From Viridibacillus arvi (lineage in GTDB: Bacteria; Bacillota; Bacilli; Bacillales_A; Planococcaceae), in NCBI RefSeq assembly GCF_001274945.1, contig NZ_LILB01000005.1, positions 872,959 to 936,958 on the forward strand: DNA of 64,000 bases. Reading direction: 5' to 3'. The position numbers were made by a program, and so were the translations under genes. A model generated the notes under the pieces. That model ran no database searches. It saw only the letters and a program-made list of their open reading frames with translations, and was not told where the DNA came from. Of this stretch, positions 55,520 to 64,000 are shown piece after piece; the stretch's first letter is position 1, and each line of letters opens with the position of its first letter.

Positions 55520-56068
55520 TTAAACTTCAAGAGTTTTTTGACCTGGGCGCCAGTTAGCTGGGCAAAGACCGCCAGTTTGTAGTGCTTGTAGAACGCGAAG
55601 AGTTTCATCTACATCACGACCGATGTTATTGTGATTAACAACTTGATATTGAAGCTCGCCTTCTGGATTAATGATGAATAATCCACGAAGTGCTACGCCT
55701 TCTTCTTCAATTAACACGCCATAATCACGAGATACACGTTGATTGTGGTCAGCTGCTAATGGAAATTTTAATTGGCCAAGACCATTTTCAGTACGATCAG
55801 TGTTGATCCATGCTAAGTGAGTGTGGATTGTATCAGTTGATACACCAATTACTTCTGCATCAAGATCTTCAAATTCATCGTAACGATCTGACATTGCAGT
55901 GATTTCTGTTGGGCATACAAATGTGAAGTCCATTGGATAGAAGAATAAAACAGTCCACTTGTCGTTTTTCATGTTTTCTTCTAAATTAACTTTACCGAAT
56001 TCTTTATTAGCTAATACTGCTTGCATTTCAAATCGAGGTGCTTGATTTGCTACTAAACGTTCTGCCAT
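55520..56068 (-). CDS. ykuU: 2-Cys peroxiredoxin YkuU (AhpA-like)
   Basis: Reduces hydrogen peroxide and organic peroxides in the cytoplasm. The 182-residue protein has the peroxidatic cysteine in FYPMDFTFVCPTE (about 52) and the resolving cysteine in TGGLCPANW (about 170), typical 2-Cys Prx. Start ATG 56068 after TTTGGAGGGATTCAAC; an upstream in-frame codon at 56083 lies before the ribosome-binding site. YkuV is a likely electron donor or partner by neighbourhood. Confidence 0.94.
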   Translation of the reverse strand: MAERLVANQAPRFEMQAVLANKEFGKVNLEENMKNDKWTVLFFYPMDFTFVCPTEITAMSDRYDEFEDLDAEVIGVSTDTIHTHLAWINTDRTENGLGQLKFPLAADHNQRVSRDYGVLIEEEGVALRGLFIINPEGELQYQVVNHNNIGRDVDETLRVLQALQTGGLCPANWRPGQKTLEV

Positions 56069-56428
56069 GTTGAATCCCTCCAAATATTGTTATGTATGCT
56101 ATTGCGAAAAGATAAAATTTTCACAATAATCCAATTCCTACAATAGCAAATCAACATTGTGAAATCAATCAATTACACTTAATAATTATTCTAATCTATC
56201 TCCTATTGTGACAAATAATCGACATTTTGTGCATCCAAGAAATAAAGAATTTATTCTTTGTATGAATTTATTAATTATATTAAAAAAATGATAACAAAAG
56301 AAAAAACCCCATAAATGGAGTTTAATTTGATAGAAATTATTATAATTATAGGCTTTTTTGTCAATGTAACCGTATTATATATGGAAAAGTAATCCACAGA
56401 TTAATTACTGTCAATTTTACAATAACAA
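56069..56428. other. Intergenic region upstream of ykuU with a PerR-box-like sequence
   Basis: About 360 AT-rich bases without a gene. TTATTATAATTATAG (56337-56351) matches the PerR consensus TTATAATNATTATAA at 12 of 14 fixed positions, but lies about 270 bases from the ykuU start in very AT-rich DNA, so its meaning is uncertain. A weak hairpin AAACCCCAT / ATGGAGTTT is nearby. Confidence 0.3.
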
Positions 56429-56707
56429 TTACAAAGGTCGATTGGGCCGGCCTTTACAATTTTCACAGGAGGGATCCTCACATGCCTCTTCTCTCCATTC
56501 ATTGCAATTTGCACAAAATAATGCATCATAATCATCTGAATAACGTAATAACCCTAAACATTCAGGACAATAATCTTCTAATGCAACCGCATCGATTAAA
56601 CGATTATTCACCATTAGGAATGTACCTTCAAAAACGGGATCACTTGGGACTTTCACCGCACCCTGTCGTTCTTTAGGATCTAGATAAAAAAACAATTTCT
56701 TTCCCAA
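56429..56707 (-). CDS. Small zinc-ribbon protein of unknown function
   Basis: A 92-residue protein whose C-terminal half has three cysteine pairs: CPEC (about 47-50), CANC (about 65-68) and CEDPSCENC near the end, suggesting one or two zinc sites. The N-terminal part (KLFFYLDPKERQGAVKVPSD) is not recognised. The frame opens at GTG 56728, but TTG 56707 stands 8 bases after AAGGAGGCGG, so I prefer TTG. Monocistronic; function unknown. Confidence 0.75.
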   Translation of the reverse strand: MGKKLFFYLDPKERQGAVKVPSDPVFEGTFLMVNNRLIDAVALEDYCPECLGLLRYSDDYDALFCANCNEWREEACEDPSCENCKGRPNRPL

Positions 56708-56729
56708 TATTTCCGCCTCCTTAGACACC

Positions 56730-56934
56730 TAGTTTAGCATAAATCATCATCATTTTTCTCTATAATACTTTTTATTTTTCAAGAACATTTCGGTGAACTA
56801 TTGCATATGTACATATATTAATTTCATGGCGGAATGGTACTATTTAAACATAGCATGAGGAATGTAGAATGCGGTTTTAAAAAGTCGGGAAATCTATATT
56901 TCAAATACAATATGGATTATGGTTAAAACAATCA
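56730..56934. other. Intergenic region without recognised genes
   Basis: About 200 bases, promoter region of the zinc-ribbon gene. No other signal identified. Confidence 0.4.
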
Positions 56935-56971
56935 CAAAAAAACTCATCAGCCTTTTGTTGACTAATGAGTT
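56935..56971 (-). terminator. Terminator of the aceAB-linked transcript
   Basis: Minus-strand ACTCATTAGTC / GGCTGATGAGT stem (two G.U pairs) followed by seven T, just after the 40-residue zinc-finger gene. Confidence 0.85.
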
Positions 56972-56989
56972 TAACTTTTAATATTGATT

Positions 56990-57112
56990 TTATTCTTCGT
57001 TTATGCCGATGCAGCGCTCACACTCATAAAGAGTTGATTCAACACGCTCAACAATTACGCATCCGCATTCACGACAATGTTTTTTTGCTACTTCTTGTTT
57101 CGTTGTTTTCAT
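56990..57112 (-). CDS. 40-residue zinc-finger protein (YhfH-like)
   Basis: Short gene: MKTTKQEVAKKHCRECGCVI ... YECERCIGINEE. Two cysteine pairs (CREC at 13-16 and CERC near 33-36) should bind one zinc. ATG 57112 follows GGAGGAGATTACA, an excellent ribosome-binding site. The layout resembles the Bacillus YhfH family. It lies 20 bases after aceB in the same direction, and a terminator follows, so it is probably the last gene of the aceA-aceB transcript. Function unknown. Confidence 0.75.
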   Translation of the reverse strand: MKTTKQEVAKKHCRECGCVIVERVESTLYECERCIGINEE

Positions 57113-57132
57113 TGTAATCTCCTCCGTTTTTG

Positions 57133-58737
57133 TTATTGAATATGACTATAGCTTGGTAAAGTTAGAAATTCCTCAAACGCCGGTTTTAACGTCAAGAATT
57201 TGAAAATGTCTGCCGCTTCCTCATAACGACCATTTTGGAAGTTTTCCTGGCCAACTTGTTGCTCAATTTCTGCAAGTTCTTGTTGTAATATTTCTATAAA
57301 TAGTTGCTCATTAATGTTACGACCATCATCAAGCACCCCTCGCGGATGACGAATCCATTGCCAAGTTTGTGAGCGTGAAATTTCTGCTGTAGCCACATCT
57401 TCCATCATATGGTTGATTGGCGCAGCTCCATTACCTCGTAGCCATGAAGCGATATATTGAACCCCTACACTGCAATTGACTCGTAATCCTGCCTCTGTTA
57501 TCGTTCCTACAGGCACTTCTAACAAATCTTCTGCTGTAACATGCACATCTTCCCTTTTACTATCAATCTGGTTTGGTGTTTTCATATGTTCATCGAATTG
57601 CTCCATAGCTACTGATACTAACCCCGGATGGGCAACCCACGTTCCATCATGACCATCTGATGCTTCACGACGCTTATCTTCTCGCACTTTACCAAAAGCG
57701 ATTTCATTTGCCTCTGGATTATCTTTAATTGGAATTTGCGCAGCCATTCCCCCAATAGCTGGTGCATTCCGTTTATGACAAGTTTGCACACATTTCAAAG
57801 TGTACGCACGCATGAATGGCGATGTCATTGTCACTTGATCACGATCAGGTAAAATAACTTCTGGTTGATTGCGTAATCGTTTCAAATAGCTGAAAATGTA
57901 GTCCCATCGTCCACAATTTAAACCTGCTGAATGCTCACGCAATTCATATAAAATTTCATCCATTTCAAATGCAGCTGTAATCGTTTCGATTAAGACAGTA
58001 GCCTTAATTGTTCCTTGCGGAAGCCCTAGTTGCTCTTGAGCATAAATAAATACGTCATTCCATAATCGTGCTTCTAAATGGCTTTCAAGTTTTGGTAAGT
58101 AGAAATAAGGACCTGATCCACGGGCCACTAACTCCTTCGCATTGTGGAAGACATATAAACCGAAATCAAACAGTCCTCCAGAGATTGATTCACCGGCAAT
58201 TTCTATATTCTTCTCAAGTAAGTGTAAACCTCGAGGGCGAACAAGTAAGACAGCTGGATTGTCATTTAATTGATATGTTTTACCATTTGATGATTGTGTA
58301 AAGAAAATTGTTTTTCTAACTGCATCACGCATATTCACTTGCCCTTCAATCATATTGTCCCAAGTTGGTGATGTTGCATCTTCAAAACATGCCATGAACA
58401 CTTTTGCCCCAGAATTCAGTGCATTAATGACCATTTTACGATTAACAGGACCCGTAATTTCTACTCGACGATCTTGTAGATCTGCAGGAAGTGGAGCAAT
58501 AGTCCACTCTCCCTCACGGATTTCTTTTGTCTCTGGAAGAAAATCCAGTTTCTCACCAGCATCGATGCGCTGTTGTCTATTTTGACGTTCTTCTAATAAT
58601 TCTTTTCTTCTTTGATCAAACTGGCGGTGTAACGAAGCTATAAATTGCAAGGCTTCAATTTTTAAAATTTTTTCGCTAGATGCCGATTGTTTCCCTAAAA
58701 TTTTTATTTCTTGAGAAGTTACTTGTTTAGTACTCAT
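57133..58737 (-). CDS. aceB: Malate synthase A
   Basis: Second enzyme of the glyoxylate shunt: condenses glyoxylate with acetyl-CoA to malate. The 534-residue protein is of the A type, with [20 protein letters not shown] (about 113-132), [35 protein letters not shown] (Mg ligand Glu), and [17 protein letters not shown] follows AAAGGGGGATGGGCT. Directly downstream of aceA (18 bases), so one operon. Confidence 0.97.
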   Translation of the reverse strand: MSTKQVTSQEIKILGKQSASSEKILKIEALQFIASLHRQFDQRRKELLEERQNRQQRIDAGEKLDFLPETKEIREGEWTIAPLPADLQDRRVEITGPVNRKMVINALNSGAKVFMACFEDATSPTWDNMIEGQVNMRDAVRKTIFFTQSSNGKTYQLNDNPAVLLVRPRGLHLLEKNIEIAGESISGGLFDFGLYVFHNAKELVARGSGPYFYLPKLESHLEARLWNDVFIYAQEQLGLPQGTIKATVLIETITAAFEMDEILYELREHSAGLNCGRWDYIFSYLKRLRNQPEVILPDRDQVTMTSPFMRAYTLKCVQTCHKRNAPAIGGMAAQIPIKDNPEANEIAFGKVREDKRREASDGHDGTWVAHPGLVSVAMEQFDEHMKTPNQIDSKREDVHVTAEDLLEVPVGTITEAGLRVNCSVGVQYIASWLRGNGAAPINHMMEDVATAEISRSQTWQWIRHPRGVLDDGRNINEQLFIEILQQELAEIEQQVGQENFQNGRYEEAADIFKFLTLKPAFEEFLTLPSYSHIQ

Positions 58738-58755
58738 AGCCCATCCCCCTTTTGA

Positions 58756-60039
58756 TTAAATAAATTGTGCTGTTTCTGTAGAACCCTTCATAGCAGTTGT
58801 AGATGATGTTCCCCCGGAAATCACTTGTGACACCTCATCAAAGTAACCAGTTCCTACTTCGCGTTGATGTTTTGTAGCTGTATATCCTTTTGTTTCGTTA
58901 GCGAATTCAGCTTCTTGAAGTTTAGAGTATGCAGCCATGCCATTGTTTTTATAATCATGCGCTAGTTCAAACATGCTGTGGTTTAACGCATGGAATCCAG
59001 CTAACGTTACGAATTGGAATTTGTAACCCATCTTACCTAGTTCAACTTGATATTTAGCGATTGTTTCATCATCTAAGTTTGCTTTCCAATTGAATGATGG
59101 TGAGCAATTATACGCAAGCATTTTATTTGGATATTTTGCACGAATTGCATCAGCAAATTTCTTTGCCTCTTCTAAGTCTGGTGTTGATGTTTCGCACCAA
59201 ATTAAGTCTGCATACGGTGCATAAGCTAGGCCGCGTGCAATCGCTTGATCAATACCCGCTTTTGTACGGAAGAATCCTTCGGGAGTACGTTCCCCTGTGA
59301 TAAACTCTGCATCTCTTGGATCGATATCACTTGTAACCATATCTGCTGCATCTGCATCAGTACGTGCAATTAAAATTGTAGGTACATCTAAAACATCAGC
59401 TGCAAGCCTTGCAGAGATTAGATTGCGAATTGCATTTTGTGTTGGAAGTAAAACTTTACCACCTAAATGACCACATTTCTTCTCCGAAGCTAATTGGTCT
59501 TCTAAGTGAACTCCTGAAGCTCCTGATTCAATCATACCTTTAACTAATTCAAAAACATTTAAAGGTCCGCCAAAACCAGCTTCAGCATCTGCTACGATCG
59601 GTGCGAACCAATCAAAGCCATCTTCGCGCCCTTCTCCATGATCAATTTGATCTGCTCGTTGTAATGCTTGGTTAATACGCTTAACAACCGCAGGAACGCT
59701 ATTAGCTGGGTATAAGCTTTGATCAGGATACATTTGACCTGAAAGGTTTGCATCTGCTGCTACCTGCCAACCACTTAGATAAATTGCTTGTAACCCCGCT
59801 TTAACTTGTTGTACAGCTTGATTCCCTGTCAATGCACCTAAAGCATTGATAAAATTTTCTTCATGTAAAGATTTCCATAGACGTGTTGCACCTTTTTTTG
59901 CCAATGTATGTTCAATAATTACAGAACCACGTAATTTAACTACCTCTTCTGCACTATATGGACGTTCAATTCCTAACCATCGCCCTTCTTCAGACCAATT
60001 CTTTTCTAATAGCTCCACTTGTTGTTGTCTCGATACCAT
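58756..60039 (-). CDS. aceA: Isocitrate lyase
   Basis: First enzyme of the glyoxylate shunt: cleaves isocitrate to succinate and glyoxylate, allowing growth on acetate or fatty acids. The 427-residue protein has [24 protein letters not shown] and the active-site KKCGH (about 188-192, catalytic Cys), followed by WCETSTPD. Start ATG 60039 after GGAAGGTGTGGATTGTT; the GTG at 60051 lies within that site. Divergent to a LytTR regulator. Confidence 0.97.
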   Translation of the reverse strand: MVSRQQQVELLEKNWSEEGRWLGIERPYSAEEVVKLRGSVIIEHTLAKKGATRLWKSLHEENFINALGALTGNQAVQQVKAGLQAIYLSGWQVAADANLSGQMYPDQSLYPANSVPAVVKRINQALQRADQIDHGEGREDGFDWFAPIVADAEAGFGGPLNVFELVKGMIESGASGVHLEDQLASEKKCGHLGGKVLLPTQNAIRNLISARLAADVLDVPTILIARTDADAADMVTSDIDPRDAEFITGERTPEGFFRTKAGIDQAIARGLAYAPYADLIWCETSTPDLEEAKKFADAIRAKYPNKMLAYNCSPSFNWKANLDDETIAKYQVELGKMGYKFQFVTLAGFHALNHSMFELAHDYKNNGMAAYSKLQEAEFANETKGYTATKHQREVGTGYFDEVSQVISGGTSSTTAMKGSTETAQFI

Positions 60040-60064
60040 AACAATCCACACCTTCCAATTAATT

Positions 60065-60137
60065 TACGTTAAAATCTGCTTGAATTAAGTGTTGCATAAC
60101 AGACAACGTTGTTATAAATTAATATATAACAGTTTCT
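60065..60137. promoter_or_regulatory. Possible LytTR-type sites between aceA and its divergent regulator
   Basis: TACGTTAAA (60065-60073), AACGTTGTT (60105-60113, part of palindrome ACAACGTTGT at 60104-60113) and ACAGTTTCT (60129-60137) resemble the 9-base half sites bound by LytTR proteins. The spacing of the last two (24 bases) is close to, but not exactly, the usual 21-22. Tentative. Confidence 0.3.
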
Positions 60138-60222
60138 AATTTTTGTTATTGTTTTTCGACAAAAACCCATTTTTTTACGATGAAAGAATGTTTTTCCAAG
60201 ATGAATTGAGGGGGCACTTCAA

Positions 60223-60894
60223 ATGGTTGAGGATAAAGTTGGTTTTGCAAAAGGTTTAGTTGATCAATACAAGAATTTGTTAGCGGATTGGGTTCCACAG
60301 GAGGCAACGCTGGCGATTGCTATCGGAGACTCTTACATCTATTATGTGGCGGGCGATTATGATGTACATTTAAACAATGGCCAAGGGATAAAAAAAGGGA
60401 GCATTGCTGAACGAGTTATTCAAGAAAGAAGAAAGATCGAAGCTGTTGTAGAAGAAGAGATATTGGGTACACCCTATTACTGCATTGGTTATCCGATCGA
60501 CTTACAAGGGCAACATGCAGCACTATTAGTCATATTACCACCCAATTATCATTTAGCTGTAAAAGAACCTTTTCGCTTTATAACTGGTAAACAACATGAT
60601 GAATGGGCGCCAATCGCAATTGAAAAAGTTTCACATTTTGAAAGCTTAAATAAGAAAAGCTGGTTTTATGCTAAAAGTGAACAATACAAAACGAACTTAA
60701 CATTAAAAGAGTTACATAGACGCTTACCTGACTGTTTTTTAAGAATTCACCGTTCTTATATAGTGAATATCCACTCTATTCAAAAAATAACTAGAGATTT
60801 CTCATCAAATTTAATGATTGTTTTGAAAGATAATACTGAACTTCCTGTCAGTAGTACCTATATTAATGATGTGAAGAGAGCTCTGGAGTTTTGA
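60223..60894 (+). CDS. LytTR-domain transcriptional regulator, probably of the glyoxylate genes
   Basis: A 223-residue protein with a C-terminal LytTR DNA-binding domain (about 120-223: FYAKSEQYKTNLTLKELHRR, LPDCFLRIHRSYIVNIHSIQ, LPVSSTYINDVKRAL). The N-terminal 110 residues (VPQEATLAIAIGDSYIYYVA, KKGSIAERVIQERRKIEAVV) look like a small-molecule sensor domain, not a phosphorylatable receiver, since no acidic pocket pattern is visible. ATG follows TTGAGGGGGCACTTCAA. Divergent position next to aceA suggests that it controls the glyoxylate shunt and itself. Confidence 0.85.
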   Translation: MVEDKVGFAKGLVDQYKNLLADWVPQEATLAIAIGDSYIYYVAGDYDVHLNNGQGIKKGSIAERVIQERRKIEAVVEEEILGTPYYCIGYPIDLQGQHAALLVILPPNYHLAVKEPFRFITGKQHDEWAPIAIEKVSHFESLNKKSWFYAKSEQYKTNLTLKELHRRLPDCFLRIHRSYIVNIHSIQKITRDFSSNLMIVLKDNTELPVSSTYINDVKRALEF

Positions 60895-60915
60895 GATTAA
60901 TATTAGTAATGTCTA

Positions 60916-60943
60916 CCGAATGCGAAGATGCATTCGGTTTTTT
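60916..60943 (+). terminator. Terminator of the LytTR gene
   Basis: CCGAATGC / GCATTCGG hairpin followed by six T. Confidence 0.92.
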
Positions 60944-61155
60944 AAATTTAATGAATTAGGTTAATTGAGAACCTCTTGTTAGATATGCTTGGTTTTTTTA
61001 TTACTAGAACAATTTGAAGAAATCATCTCCTATATAAATAGAATACTTTCTTCCCATTAAGGGTATGAAAATATAGAGAATAACCATTTTCATCTTAAAA
61101 CTTCATATATTTTCTCATAAACTTTCAATACTGCTATTATTTTTTCTAAAAACGG
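60944..61155. other. Intergenic region without recognised genes
   Basis: About 210 AT-rich bases ahead of the promoter of the XRE-pot operon. Nothing else identified. Confidence 0.45.
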
Positions 61156-61183
61156 TTGAAAAATGCTGTCAATTTTGTATAAT
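61156..61183 (+). promoter_or_regulatory. Sigma-A promoter of the XRE-potABC operon
   Basis: TTGAAA (61156-61161), 16 bases, TATAAT (61178-61183). Transcription would start near 61190, immediately before the operator array. Confidence 0.75.
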
Positions 61184-61195
61184 AGATATCGTTTG

Positions 61196-61255
61196 AGTAA
61201 ACTAAAAGTTTCGTTAAAGTAAACTTTCGATTCTTTAAGTTTACGAATAGTAAAC
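61196..61255. promoter_or_regulatory. Operator array of AGTAAACT-type repeats
   Basis: AGTAAACT at 61196-61203 and 61218-61225, inverted copy AAGTTTAC at 61237-61244, and AGTAAAC at 61249-61255, all between the -10 element and the XRE start codon. Likely binding sites of the XRE-cupin regulator encoded just downstream. Confidence 0.65.
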
Positions 61256-61273
61256 AATCGAGGAGCAAGGTAG

Positions 61274-61816
61274 ATGCAAATCGGCAAAAAGATTAAACGA
61301 CTTCGCCTAAAAAAGGGTCTTACCCAAGAAGAGTTAGGTGAAAGAACAGATTTGAGCAAAGGTTACATCTCACAATTAGAAAGAGATTTAAACTCCCCTT
61401 CTATTGAAACTCTCTTCACATTACTAGAAGTTCTTGGCTCAACACCGAAAGACTTTTTTGATGATGAACAAGAAGAACAAAAGGTCGTTTACACAGATGA
61501 TGACCAAACAATCTTTACAGACGAAGATAAAAAATATCGTATTCAATGGCTTATTCCAACTTCTAATGAAAAAGAAATTGAACCTGTCATTTTAACATTT
61601 GAACAAAACGGTGAATTCAAACAATTTGAGCCTTCTCTCTCTGAAACATTTATCTATGTTTTAACTGGGCGTGTTCGACTTGTATTAGGTAAAGAAGAAT
61701 ATATCGCAACTGCAGGAAATGCGGTCTATTTCGATGCTTCAGATACTCATCAACTGTTTAATGCTCACGCAGGAAAAACCGAGCTTTTACTCGTCGCAAC
61801 CGAATCTTATTTATAG
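61274..61816 (+). CDS. XRE-cupin transcriptional regulator of a polyamine transport operon (PuuR-like)
   Basis: A 180-residue protein with an N-terminal helix-turn-helix (GKKIKRLRLKKGLTQEELGE, TDLSKGYISQLERDLNSPSI, residues 3-46) and a C-terminal cupin domain (about 105-178, FEPSLSETFIYVLTGRVRLV, VYFDASDTHQLFN) that probably senses a polyamine or related ligand. ATG follows CGAGGAGCAAGGTAG. It is the first gene of an operon with potABC, an arrangement common in Bacillales, and has a repeated operator in its own leader, so autoregulation is likely. Confidence 0.9.
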   Translation: MQIGKKIKRLRLKKGLTQEELGERTDLSKGYISQLERDLNSPSIETLFTLLEVLGSTPKDFFDDEQEEQKVVYTDDDQTIFTDEDKKYRIQWLIPTSNEKEIEPVILTFEQNGEFKQFEPSLSETFIYVLTGRVRLVLGKEEYIATAGNAVYFDASDTHQLFNAHAGKTELLLVATESYL

Positions 61817-61831
61817 TTTAGGAGGCCCCAC

Positions 61832-62938
61832 ATGACTGAAAACTCAATTATCCGCTTTGAAAACGTGTCGAAGTCTTATTCTGATGGCACTGTCGTATTA
61901 AAAGACATCAGTTTTGAATTAGAAAGAGGTGAGTTTTACACGCTACTAGGTCCATCTGGTTGTGGTAAAACAACAATTCTCCGCCTAATCGCTGGTTTCA
62001 TGGAGCCAACGAGTGGCTCGATTTATTTCAATGGGAAGAAAATCAATAATGTTCCTGCAAATGAAAGACAAGTAAATACTGTATTCCAAGACTATGCCCT
62101 ATTCCCACATTTAGATGTGTTTGAAAATGTAGCATTTGGATTGCGTATTAAAAAACTAAAAAATGCTGAAATAACAACTCGTGTAAATGAAGCGTTAAAA
62201 TTCGTTAACTTAGAAGGCTATGGCAATCGTGAAATTTCTGAAATGTCCGGTGGTCAACGCCAACGCGTTGCTATCGCTCGAGCAATCGTGAATGATCCTG
62301 AAATCATCTTATTAGATGAACCATTATCAGCATTAGATTTAAAGCTTCGTACAGAGATGCAATATGAACTGCGAGAATTACAACAACGACTAGGTAAAAC
62401 ATTTGTATTTGTCACACATGATCAAGAAGAAGCATTAGCAATGTCGGATGAAATTTTCGTTTTAAACGAGGGTACTATTCAACAAAGTGGTACGCCAGTT
62501 GATATTTATGACGAACCAATTAACCGATTCGTTGCTGATTTCATTGGCGAATCAAATATAGTACCTGGTACGATGATTGAAGACTTTGTCGTGAAATTCG
62601 CTGGCAAAACATTCGAATGTGTTGACCAAGGTTTAAATCCTAATGAAAAAATAGACATCGTAATTCGACCTGAAGATTTAGAAATTACGTCACTTGAAAA
62701 TGGTAAGCTAGAAGTAACTGTAGATACACAATTATTCCGCGGTGTACATTATGAATTATCTACCTATGATAAAGATGGAAATGAATGGCTTGTACACTCA
62801 TTAAAAAAAGCAACAGTTGGTACGAAAATCGGCCTAGATTTTGATCCTGAAGCCATTCACGTTATGCGTCTAAACGAGACAGAGGAAGACTTTGACAAAC
62901 GTTTAGAATCATATGGAGATGAAGAAGATGAGAAATAA
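61832..62938 (+). CDS. potA: Spermidine/putrescine ABC transporter ATP-binding protein
   Basis: ATPase of the polyamine importer. The 368-residue protein has Walker [10 protein letters not shown] (about 39-47), Q-loop [10 protein letters not shown], signature [14 protein letters not shown] (about 138-151), Walker [13 protein letters not shown] and the switch histidine in [14 protein letters not shown], with a C-terminal TOBE domain (about 280-350). ATG follows TTAGGAGGCCCCAC. Its end overlaps potB by 11 bases. Confidence 0.95.
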   Translation: MTENSIIRFENVSKSYSDGTVVLKDISFELERGEFYTLLGPSGCGKTTILRLIAGFMEPTSGSIYFNGKKINNVPANERQVNTVFQDYALFPHLDVFENVAFGLRIKKLKNAEITTRVNEALKFVNLEGYGNREISEMSGGQRQRVAIARAIVNDPEIILLDEPLSALDLKLRTEMQYELRELQQRLGKTFVFVTHDQEEALAMSDEIFVLNEGTIQQSGTPVDIYDEPINRFVADFIGESNIVPGTMIEDFVVKFAGKTFECVDQGLNPNEKIDIVIRPEDLEITSLENGKLEVTVDTQLFRGVHYELSTYDKDGNEWLVHSLKKATVGTKIGLDFDPEAIHVMRLNETEEDFDKRLESYGDEEDEK

Positions 62939-63752
62939 CAAAAACAGCCCATTTACACTCGTTCCATATTATTTATGGATTGCTCTCTTTGTAATTGCCC
63001 CTATTATATTAGTTGTGTATTACTCACTTCTTGATTTAAATGGTAATTTTACATTCGCTAACTATCAGAATTTCTTTACAGGCGTTTATTTAAAAATGAC
63101 ACTAAGTTCATTTTGGTACGCATTTCTGATTACCGTATTTTCTTTATTAGTTTCTTATCCTACGGCATATTTAATTACTAAAACAAAGCAAAAACAACTT
63201 TGGCTTATATTAATTATTATTCCATCATGGATTAACTTACTTTTAAAAACGTACGCATTTATTGGGATTTTCGGTATGAGTGGACCGATTAATGCAGTTT
63301 TGAAAACAATTGGCATTCCAGAGCAACAAATCTTATTTACTGATGCTAGTTTTGTTTTTGTGGCTGTTTATATTTTCATTCCGTTTATGATTTTGCCGAT
63401 TTTCAATGCATTGGATAAATTAAATCCAGCACTTATTTATGCTTCTCGTGATTTAGGTGCTTCAAAACTGACTACATTCCGTCGAGTTATACTACCACTG
63501 ACAATGAACGGTGTTAAATCAGGAATTCAAGCAGTATTTATCCCTTCATTATCTCTATTTATGATAACTCGACTTATTGCAGGTAACCGAGTTATTACAC
63601 TTGGGACTGCAATTGAACAACAGTTTTTGGTTACTCAGAACTGGGGAATGGGTTCGACAATCGCAGTTTTCTTAATACTATTTATGTTCATCATCATGCT
63701 ACTCACTGGTCAAAAAGAGAAAGGGGCATCACAAAATGGAAAAGCTAAGTAA
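62928..63752 (+). CDS. potB: Spermidine/putrescine ABC transporter permease
   Basis: A 274-residue permease with six helices; the EAA loop is seen in [20 protein letters not shown] (about 189-208). Three ATGs lie at the start; 62928 is preferred because GGAG (62915-62918) stands nine bases before it, overlapping the potA end. Couples to PotA at the membrane. Confidence 0.93.
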   Translation: MRNNKNSPFTLVPYYLWIALFVIAPIILVVYYSLLDLNGNFTFANYQNFFTGVYLKMTLSSFWYAFLITVFSLLVSYPTAYLITKTKQKQLWLILIIIPSWINLLLKTYAFIGIFGMSGPINAVLKTIGIPEQQILFTDASFVFVAVYIFIPFMILPIFNALDKLNPALIYASRDLGASKLTTFRRVILPLTMNGVKSGIQAVFIPSLSLFMITRLIAGNRVITLGTAIEQQFLVTQNWGMGSTIAVFLILFMFIIMLLTGQKEKGASQNGKAK

Positions 63753-64000
63753 AGGTTCAAAGCTGTATTTAGCTTTGGTATTTGTCGTTTTGTATGCGCC
63801 TATTCTGTTTTTAGTATTTTACTCTTTTAACAGTGGCGGAACGATGACAAATTTTGAATCATTTACGTTGGAACATTATAAAGCTGTATTTGATGATACA
63901 CGTTTGATCAACATTTTAATTAATACAGTTGTAGTAGCATTATTGTCCGCACTCATTTCCACTATGATTGGGACTCTTGGTGCGATTGGAATTGTTTCGA
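63736..64000 (+). CDS. potC: Spermidine/putrescine ABC transporter permease (cut by window end)
   Basis: First 88 codons of the second permease: [20 protein letters not shown], then FLVFYSFNSGG and ESFTLEHYKAVFDD, typical of PotC. ATG 63736 follows AAAGGGGCATCACAAA and overlaps the potB end by 17 bases in another frame. The binding protein gene potD is expected just beyond the window. Confidence 0.92.
   Translation, partial: MEKLSKGSKLYLALVFVVLYAPILFLVFYSFNSGGTMTNFESFTLEHYKAVFDDTRLINILINTVVVALLSALISTMIGTLGAIGIVS

Overview
The window is about 64 kb of a low-GC Gram-positive chromosome. Gene content and order follow the Bacillus subtilis blocks ylaF-ylaN-ftsW-pycA-ctaABCDEFG-ylb genes-rsmD-coaD, yktABC, ykrA/def, rpoY-rnjA-ktrC and ykuUV, but the blocks are joined differently. 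The differences are a MurE paralog next to an aspartokinase-like gene, ctaM beside ctaG, qox near pdh, a glyoxylate shunt with a LytTR regulator, and many proteins resembling Lysinibacillus-type ones. Together they suggest a spore-forming member of the Planococcaceae (Lysinibacillus, Solibacillus, Viridibacillus or Rummeliibacillus type). This is inference from gene order and protein likeness; no rRNA gene is present. I saw no tRNA, rRNA, CRISPR array, prophage or transposase.

Layout. 1-5.4 kb: coaD, rsmD, a frameshifted secreted stalk-domain gene, ylbA-like and ylbG, a glycerophosphodiesterase, ricF and a yqhV-like gene. 5.4-8.2 kb: two exporters and a decayed gene-poor stretch. 8.2-12.1 kb: a MurE paralog divergent from an ACT-less aspartokinase-like gene, then ylbC and yugN. 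12.2-21.7 kb: a YtvI-like membrane protein, then the caa3 cytochrome c oxidase block (ctaM, ctaG, ctaFEDCB, divergent ctaA), interrupted between ctaG and ctaF by about 570 bp of structured repeats. 21.7-32.7 kb: pycA, ftsW, ylaN, an unknown gene, ylaI, ylaH, typA, ylaF, suhB, ykzI-like, yktB and yktA. 32.7-43.4 kb: nitronate monooxygenase, lrgAB-type genes, an RND pump with a divergent TetR regulator, and the aa3 quinol oxidase qoxABCD. 44-50 kb: an atypical SDR and pdhABCD. 50-57 kb: def, a HAD phosphatase, a tiny cationic ORF unit, rpoY-rnjA, ktrC, ykuV-ykuU and two small zinc-ribbon genes. 57-64 kb: aceB-aceA with a divergent LytTR regulator, then an XRE-cupin regulator and potABC (cut by the window end).

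Most of the window is core energy and cell-envelope metabolism: pyruvate enters the TCA cycle through PDH and pyruvate carboxylase, acetate and fatty acids through the glyoxylate shunt, and electrons leave through two haem-copper oxidases sharing the haem A pathway (CtaA, CtaB) and assembly factors (CtaG, CtaM).

The most interesting reading is that the MurE paralog carries the diaminopimelate-type DNPR motif and a sigma-E-like promoter, and sits next to an aspartokinase-like protein lacking its feedback domains. In relatives with a lysine-type vegetative wall but a DAP-containing spore cortex, this pair could be the sporulation-specific DAP branch. Other notable items are the covarying structured repeats, a 23-codon cationic ORF with its own promoter and terminator, dual TetR operators over overlapping divergent promoters, and two genes that appear to start on non-standard codons.
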